From: Mycobacterium sp. 155
Lineage (GTDB): Bacteria; Actinomycetota; Actinomycetes; Mycobacteriales; Mycobacteriaceae
Length of the DNA stretch: 64,000 bases
NCBI RefSeq assembly: GCF_000373905.1
Contig: NZ_KB892706.1
Span: 83,521 to 147,520, forward strand
Direction of reading: 5' to 3'
Positions 59,863-64,000 of this stretch are shown piece after piece. A program made the position numbers and the translations under genes. Positions within the stretch are counted from its first letter, which is position 1, and the number at the start of each line of letters is the position of its first letter. The notes under the pieces are model-generated. The model was not told the DNA's origin, searched no databases, and saw nothing but the letters and a program-made list of their open reading frames with translations.

Positions 59863-59966
59863 CTGCTTGCCTCCCCCCACGCCGGTTGGTCTCAGTCTTG
59901 CCGGAAGGCAAACAAGAACGGGCGGCGATCCGGTCGCCCACCCTCTCACCAGAAAGGTTCACTCTC

Positions 59967-61013
59967 ATGGCTCATGAGCTTGACTCCACGAACGGCGTTG
60001 TGTCCTTCGCCAATTCACGCACGGACGCCTGGCACCGACTCGGGCAGTCGGTCGGTCACGCGATGACCGCCGAGGAAGCCCTCCACGCCGCGCACCTGGC
60101 CGGCTGGAATGTCCACAAGCGCCCGCTGCAGGTCGCCCAGGACCCGATCCTGACCGAGGACGGTGTGAGCACCCTGGCCCCGCTGGCGGTGCCCGAGATG
60201 TTCGCCACCGTGCGCACCAACCCGATCACCGGAGCCCTCGAGGTGCTCGGCGTGGTCGGCAGCAAGTACACCCCGGTCCAAAACGAGGAATCCTGCACCA
60301 TCCTCAACACCCTCACCGAGGAGAGCGGAGCCGTCTACGAAACCGCCGGCGCTCTGCGCGGGGGCCGCGAAACGTTCCTGACCATGAAACTGCCGAAATC
60401 GATGGTGCTGCAAGGCCGCAACGGCGCACAGGACCGCACCGACTACTACATCGCGGCCCTCAACAGCCACGACGGCAGCAGCCGCTACCGCCTCGTCGTC
60501 ACCCCGATCCGCATCGTCTGCGCCAACACCCAGGCCGCCGCGATCGCCCGTGCGGTGTCCAGCTTCGGGATCTCCCACACCAGCAACGCCCGGGTGGCGA
60601 TCCAGGAGGCCCGCGAGGCCCTCAAGCTGAGCTGGCGCTACATCGAGGCATTCGAGGACGAGGTCGCCGCGCTGTATGCCACCCCGATGGACACCGACGA
60701 GGTGGCCAGCTTCGCCCGGCACCTGGTCAAGGTCGACCAGGCCGACACCGAGGCCGCCAAGAAACACCGCAGCGAGCAGGCCGCCAACATCGTGACGCTG
60801 TTCTTGTCCAGCCCCACAGTCGCCCCCATCCTGGGCCGCACCCGCTGGGCCGCCTACAACGCCGTCAGCGAATGGACCGACCACGTGGCCCCCGTGCGAG
60901 GGGTGCGCGGTGAGCAGGCCGCCGCGCAGGCCCGGGCACTGCGCACCGTCACCGCCGGCAGCTCGGCCCAGTCCCTGAAGGTCGAGGCGTTCAGGATGCT
61001 GCAAACCCTCTAA
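59967..61013 (+). CDS. DUF932 phage/plasmid-like protein
   Basis: 348 residues from ATG 59967 (AGAAAGG upstream, in a leader that nearly repeats that of the ParB-domain gene). It opens MAHELDSTNGVVSFANSRTD then AWHRLGQSV, the standard start of DUF932 proteins, and keeps SRYRLVVTPIRIVCANTQ and LKLSWRYIEAFEDEV. These proteins are common on phages and conjugative plasmids; some are thought to help DNA transfer or evade host defence, but no activity is established. Intact. Confidence 0.88.
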   Translation: MAHELDSTNGVVSFANSRTDAWHRLGQSVGHAMTAEEALHAAHLAGWNVHKRPLQVAQDPILTEDGVSTLAPLAVPEMFATVRTNPITGALEVLGVVGSKYTPVQNEESCTILNTLTEESGAVYETAGALRGGRETFLTMKLPKSMVLQGRNGAQDRTDYYIAALNSHDGSSRYRLVVTPIRIVCANTQAAAIARAVSSFGISHTSNARVAIQEAREALKLSWRYIEAFEDEVAALYATPMDTDEVASFARHLVKVDQADTEAAKKHRSEQAANIVTLFLSSPTVAPILGRTRWAAYNAVSEWTDHVAPVRGVRGEQAAAQARALRTVTAGSSAQSLKVEAFRMLQTL

Positions 61014-61599
61014 CCGGTCCCGCCCGGTGGGCAGGCTCCCCTCCCCTGCCCACCGGACCCCACCGGCCAGTCACCATCCCCGCCACCCCGACCCCCAGGC
61101 GGACGGGCCGCCGCCGGCGGCCCGGCGAACCTGTTGGCGGAAACGCCTCCGGCGTTACTTCCCTTTCTTTGTGCCACTACCCGGTGTCGCGTCCGATTAT
61201 GACCGCCATGCCGCTGCGCGCAAGGCCACCGATAAAGCCCTCACGGCCCGAAAACGTTTCCCAATCACACTCGCTTCGCTCGCCGGAAAACGTTTCGTCG
61301 GGACCACTGCGGTCCGCGGCAACACGGCGGCCGAATTCAGCAATTGCGATACCGGGTAAAACAGGGCAGGCCGAATGCCGGCACCCACCCACACAGCCGA
61401 GGAGATACACTAATAATCCTGCACAGCAGCCTGATTCGCTACCCTCCGCGACCGCACAGGTGGCCGGCTAGGCCGACCCGATTGCTGCTATCGCAATGTC
61501 ACAAAATGGTCTAAGAATACCCGAAAAGTATTGCCAGAATAGCGCAATAGACGGTAAAATCGAAACAAATACAGGGGCCCGAAATGAGAGGATAGAGAA
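61014..61599. other. Leader region of the nrdH-like gene; degraded third element, no gene
   Basis: Nearly 590 bp. It holds CGGGCCGCCG and its complement (about 61103-61123), GCGGAAACGCC (61137-61147) and the third hairpin. The last 100 bases are AT-richer and probably carry the promoter for 61600. Confidence 0.45.
61225..61310 (+). ncRNA. Conserved hairpin element, copy 3 (degraded)
   Basis: Inner stem AACGTTTCCC with CCGGAAAACGTT around a loop CACTCGCTTCGCTCG, parallel to copies 1 and 2 but with different paired bases. The outer stem is not clear. It lies 131 bases after the GCGGAAACGCC motif, as against about 150 in the other copies. Confidence 0.35.
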
Positions 61600-61845
61600 A
61601 TGGCTCGCATCACCATTTACACCAAGCCCTCGTGCGTGCAATGCAACGCCACAATCCGGGCACTGAACAATGCCGGAATCACCGATTACAACACCGTCGA
61701 CCTCAGCCGCGACAGCGAGGCCCGCGACATGGTCATGGCCCTGGGCTACCTACAGGCCCCCGTCGTCTACGCCGGCCCCAACGAGCACTTCGCCGGATAC
61801 CGCCCCGACCGGCTGGCCGCGCTGCTGGCCCGCCTGGCCGCCTGA
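61600..61845 (+). CDS. nrdH: NrdH-type glutaredoxin-like redoxin
   Basis: 81 residues of thioredoxin fold: ITIYTKPSCVQCNATIRAL with the redox pair Cys-Val-Gln-Cys, then APVVYAG with the cis-Pro, and HFAGYRPDRLAAL at the end. NrdH supplies electrons to class Ib ribonucleotide reductase. A plasmid copy could support DNA synthesis during transfer or serve another redox partner. No nrdI/nrdE genes are nearby. Starts the small operon that continues to 62901. Confidence 0.85.
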   Translation: MARITIYTKPSCVQCNATIRALNNAGITDYNTVDLSRDSEARDMVMALGYLQAPVVYAGPNEHFAGYRPDRLAALLARLAA

Positions 61846-61871
61846 GCACCGAGCCCGAAATCAGCGCCACC

Positions 61872-62141
61872 ATGCACCAGCTCACCATCGACGCCGCGGC
61901 GACCACCATCACCCGCCACCGCGACTTCACCGCCGCCCAGCGCGCCCTGATCGCCTACGCCGTGGCCGCCGACTACTACCTGCGACCCCTGCAAACCACC
62001 ACCACCAACAGCACTTACGAACTGCTGGAAATCGCCGACCCGCACGACGACGCCGACGACTTCACCCGCCGCCGGCCCCGCGTCACCGGGACCGCCACCA
62101 TCGAAGCGGTCCGCGCCGAGCTGCCAGTGAGCACGCCATGA
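61872..62141 (+). CDS. Hypothetical 89-residue protein
   Basis: From ATG 61872, 26 bp after nrdH. MHQLTIDAAATTITRHRDFT, AQRALIAYAVAADYYLRPLQ then TYELLEIADPHDDADDF. A small alpha/beta protein of unknown family. It overlaps the next gene by four bases (ATGA), so both are read together. Confidence 0.6.
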   Translation: MHQLTIDAAATTITRHRDFTAAQRALIAYAVAADYYLRPLQTTTTNSTYELLEIADPHDDADDFTRRRPRVTGTATIEAVRAELPVSTP

Positions 62142-62743
62142 CCACCCCGCAGCGCCGCCTCGAGCTCGTCGGCGACACCGCCGAGACCGAACCCAGCATC
62201 GACCCGCAGTGGCAAGCCGACCGCGTCATCGAGCAGTGGGCCCCCGAACACCAGTACGTCGGCGCCCTGATGTGGTTGGCCGCCGAGCACGCCACACCGC
62301 TGCTGGAGTTGGTTCCCGACACCGCCATCTGGCGGCCCCTCACCCAATGGGCCTACCAACTGATCCGCGCCCTGGTCGAGGACGGCAACGACCCCAACCC
62401 GGTGCTGATCCTGGCCGAAGCCAAACACCGGCCACCATCGAACGCCCTGGATCCCGGACACGACCCCACCGAGCACCGCATCCGCCAACTCAGCCTTTAC
62501 CTCTTCGACGCCTACAGCCAAGCGGTAGCCCCCCGAGACTGCGCGCACCGCTACGCCCGCGAGGTCCTCGACGAGGCCTACCGGCGGGCGTTTCGCACCG
62601 GCGGGCAACGCATGCAGGACCTCGCCGAGGCCGGCGCCGACCGCGACGACCTGACCACCCAATTCACCGCCATCCGCGACGAACTGGCCGACCTCTGGAA
62701 ACGCGCCGAAACCGCCGCCAGCCAGGAAAGAAACCCGACATGA
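62138..62743 (+). CDS. Protein resembling the DnaB N-terminal helical domain
   Basis: 201 residues. The body (QYVGALMWLAAEHATPLLEL, LTQWAYQLIRALVEDGNDPN, PVLILAEAKHR) follows the layout of DnaB helicase N-terminal domains, which bind primase. No ATPase domain follows, so it is a stand-alone form. The last part is a charged helix. It may interact with host DnaB or primase, but this is inference. The ATGA overlaps on both sides show it is in the middle of an operon. Confidence 0.6.
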   Translation: MTTPQRRLELVGDTAETEPSIDPQWQADRVIEQWAPEHQYVGALMWLAAEHATPLLELVPDTAIWRPLTQWAYQLIRALVEDGNDPNPVLILAEAKHRPPSNALDPGHDPTEHRIRQLSLYLFDAYSQAVAPRDCAHRYAREVLDEAYRRAFRTGGQRMQDLAEAGADRDDLTTQFTAIRDELADLWKRAETAASQERNPT

Positions 62744-62901
62744 GCACCGCCCTCACCGCCGGTGACAGCATCATCACCGGCGCAGGAACCGCCACCATGG
62801 TGGGCATTTGGCTCGGTGAGCACTTCACCGCCGGCGCCCGGCAAGGCCGTTTCATCGACCTGGCCGCCGTCATCGCCGACCTGGCCGACACGCTCACCTA
62901 A
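62740..62901 (+). CDS. Small 53-residue protein
   Basis: Starts in the stop of the previous gene (ATGA) with AGGAAAG upstream. STALTAGDSIITGAGTATMV then IWLGEHFTAGARQGRFIDLA. The Gly-rich start suggests a short beta hairpin followed by a helix. No family recognised. Coupled translation supports it as real. Confidence 0.6.
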   Translation: MSTALTAGDSIITGAGTATMVGIWLGEHFTAGARQGRFIDLAAVIADLADTLT

Positions 62902-63415
62902 GCCGCGGTCAGATCGCCACCGGCTGCGCCGGCCACGCCACCTCGACACCGCCGCGATCCCACTGTCCCGTCACCAGCCAGTTCACCAGGTCCACCGCTG
63001 CCGGGCCACCCGCAGCCAGCAGCACCGCCATCACCGTCGACTCCATCACCCCAGTATGAGCGACACCGCCGAGCGCGGTCGTCACCAAATCAGGGCCACG
63101 CAGTCGGTGCGTCGCCCACCACGAACCCGGGCCGGCCGAGCTCCTCACCTTGTCTGTCCGTCAGCAGGTGCCCCAGTGTGACCGGTGGGGCACCCGTCGG
63201 TGTCAACCCACGCCCGCCGGAATCAGCGGCGGCCAAGGACCTTTGGCGCCCAACCCCAGCCCCGCCCAGGGCGCTGCGCGCCGGCAGGGGCGGGGGCGCC
63301 AAACCCGCCTCGATACCCGCCGGTCTCTACCGGGGTGGACACCGACACCCCACCGATCCGAGCCGCACCTGTACCGACCGGCACCCGAGCCGGTCACCGA
63401 CGGAAGGAACAGACC
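62902..63415. other. Intergenic, with one possible small minus-strand gene
   Basis: A 45-residue minus-strand frame from ATG 63046 to 62909 (MESTVMAVLLAAGGPAAVDL and so on) has GGGGTG before it and could be real. The rest is the leader of the next gene, including the 50 bp unit at 63159-63208. Confidence 0.3.
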
Positions 63416-63811
63416 ATGACCACCGACAACACCACCGACCCCTGGGCCAGCGGAGACCACGACCCACTGGCGGGGTACTGGCCGTCAATGCCCGCTCAAA
63501 AAAGCGGTGTGCCAACACGTTCCGATGGCAACGCCGCCTACTACGGCTACACCCCGGATGCGCCCCACTACATCGAGCAGACCGTCCAGCTGTATCTGAG
63601 GCTCGCCGATGACGGACTGGGCTGGATCATCGATGGCGCCTCCGTCGACGGTCACTCGTTGGACAGCACCCACCATGACCTGCGGGCGCATAACGGCGAG
63701 TGCGTCTGCGGGCGACCCGCCGAGTGTGAACGCACCCGCGAGTACGCCGACGAGCTGGTGCTGCCCACCGCGCGTGACCTCGCCAAGCTCATCATCGACG
63801 CCCTGTCCTAA
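63416..63811 (+). CDS. Hypothetical 131-residue plasmid protein
   Basis: From ATG 63416 with GGAAGGAAC upstream. A polar start (TTDNTTDPWASGDHDPLAGY), then a strand-rich part (YIEQTVQLYLRLADDGLGWI), a Cys pair (GECVCGRPAEC) that could bind zinc, and a helical end. Family not recognised. It stands alone between a repeated leader and a good terminator. Confidence 0.6.
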   Translation: MTTDNTTDPWASGDHDPLAGYWPSMPAQKSGVPTRSDGNAAYYGYTPDAPHYIEQTVQLYLRLADDGLGWIIDGASVDGHSLDSTHHDLRAHNGECVCGRPAECERTREYADELVLPTARDLAKLIIDALS

Positions 63812-63830
63812 CTAACCTTCCCTCCCTAGA

Positions 63831-63875
63831 GGCCCGGCCGACTCTTCCCACGACGGGGCGACCGGGCCCCTTTTT
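63831..63875 (+). terminator. Rho-independent terminator
   Basis: GGCCCGG (63831-63837) pairs with CCGGGCC (63862-63868), with a 24-base loop that can pair further, followed by CCTTTTT. The only clear hairpin-plus-T-run terminator in the window, 20 bases after the last gene. Confidence 0.7.
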
Positions 63876-64000
63876 CGGCACCGCGTGCGCGCCTGGCGGC
63901 GCGCCCGCCCGCCCGCAGGCGGGCGAAATCCGCTGCCACTCCCCTTCTTGTGCCGTCAGCAGGTGCCCCAGTGTGATCGCCGGGGTCCCCGTCGGTGTCA

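Larger units (their letters stand above)
63159..64000. repeat. 50 bp leader repeat (63159-63208 and 63955-64000)
   Basis: Both copies contain GTCAGCAGGTGCCCCAGTG and end in CCCGTCGGTGTCA, with a few changes between. The first precedes the gene at 63416; the second runs off the window and probably precedes another gene. Suggests a shared regulatory leader. Confidence 0.55.

Noticed and set aside
58090..60066. Plus-strand frame of about 650 codons overlapping the ParB-domain gene
   Set aside because: Arg/Pro/Gly-rich shifted translation of a well-supported gene; no start signal.
1..64000. tRNA or rRNA genes, or an intact insertion sequence
   Set aside because: I saw no T-loop plus acceptor pairing, no rRNA-like conserved blocks, and no transposase (DDE or HUH) motifs. 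The only DNA-mobility enzyme recognised is the tyrosine recombinase.

Overview
The window is high-GC actinobacterial DNA and reads as part of a large Mycobacterium plasmid, probably conjugative. The evidence is a plasmid-type type VII secretion (ESX) locus with PE, PPE and Esx proteins, two WhiB-like proteins beside a replication gene, a ParA/partition pair with a repeat-rich centromere-like region, a DUF2637 membrane protein, and a DUF932 protein. I found no ribosomal, tRNA or core metabolic genes. Family names below come from reading motifs by eye; no database search was run.

Layout. (1) 1-18.9 kb, all on the minus strand: one long ESX cluster, apparently transcribed leftwards from about 19.0 kb. 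It runs from a dual-HTH regulator through two DUF4226-like proteins (one an NlpC/P60 peptidase), a third DUF4226-like large protein, an EspC-like protein, two YbaB-fold (EspL-like) proteins flanking an EspB-like protein, a membrane protein, a very large Gly/Pro-rich protein, a second EspC-like protein, the EccC motor ATPase, PE, PPE, two WXG100-type proteins and EspG, which is cut by the window edge. EccB, EccD, EccE, MycP and EccA are not in view. (2) 19.0-27 kb: plasmid backbone with WhiB-like, replication, second WhiB-like, a roughly 500 bp ACGT-rich repeat region, parA, a small partition partner, and small DNA-binding proteins. (3) 27-29.5 kb: decayed DNA, with a broken Ser/Thr kinase and a truncated PIN-type toxin meeting at a short recombination-site-like palindrome (site A). 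(4) 29.8-43.8 kb, plus strand: a defence island with a complete type I restriction-modification system, an McrBC pair, helicase debris, and a STAND-type NTPase with an N-terminal nuclease-like domain plus an unrecognised partner gene. (5) 43.9-53.5 kb: a metal-handling module flanked by two near-identical 622 bp direct repeats, each ending in a copy of the same palindromic site (B and C). It holds Met-rich envelope proteins, a cupredoxin, a CmtR-like repressor, a CtpG-like P-type ATPase and a DUF302 protein, plus several truncated metal genes. (6) 53.5-57.2 kb: a tyrosine recombinase directly downstream of site C, a zeta-type toxin with its antitoxin, and a ZIP-family metal transporter behind an IdeR-like iron box. 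(7) 57.2-64 kb: a plasmid housekeeping operon set (ParB-domain protein, DUF932, NrdH-type redoxin, small proteins), several preceded by copies of a conserved, covarying hairpin element.

How the parts fit: the left third exports PE/PPE/Esx/Esp-type substrates. Four different proteins share a C-terminal-type [YF]xAxDExNA signal, consistent with one shared export signal. The middle looks assembled by site-specific recombination: sites A and B have the same 8 bp spacer and bracket the 15.5 kb defence island, while B and C bracket the 9 kb metal module next to the recombinase. The best candidates for undescribed biology are this cassette-like site arrangement, the STAND NTPase pair at 40.2-43.8 kb, and the covarying leader element repeated at 57.7, 59.8 and 61.2 kb.
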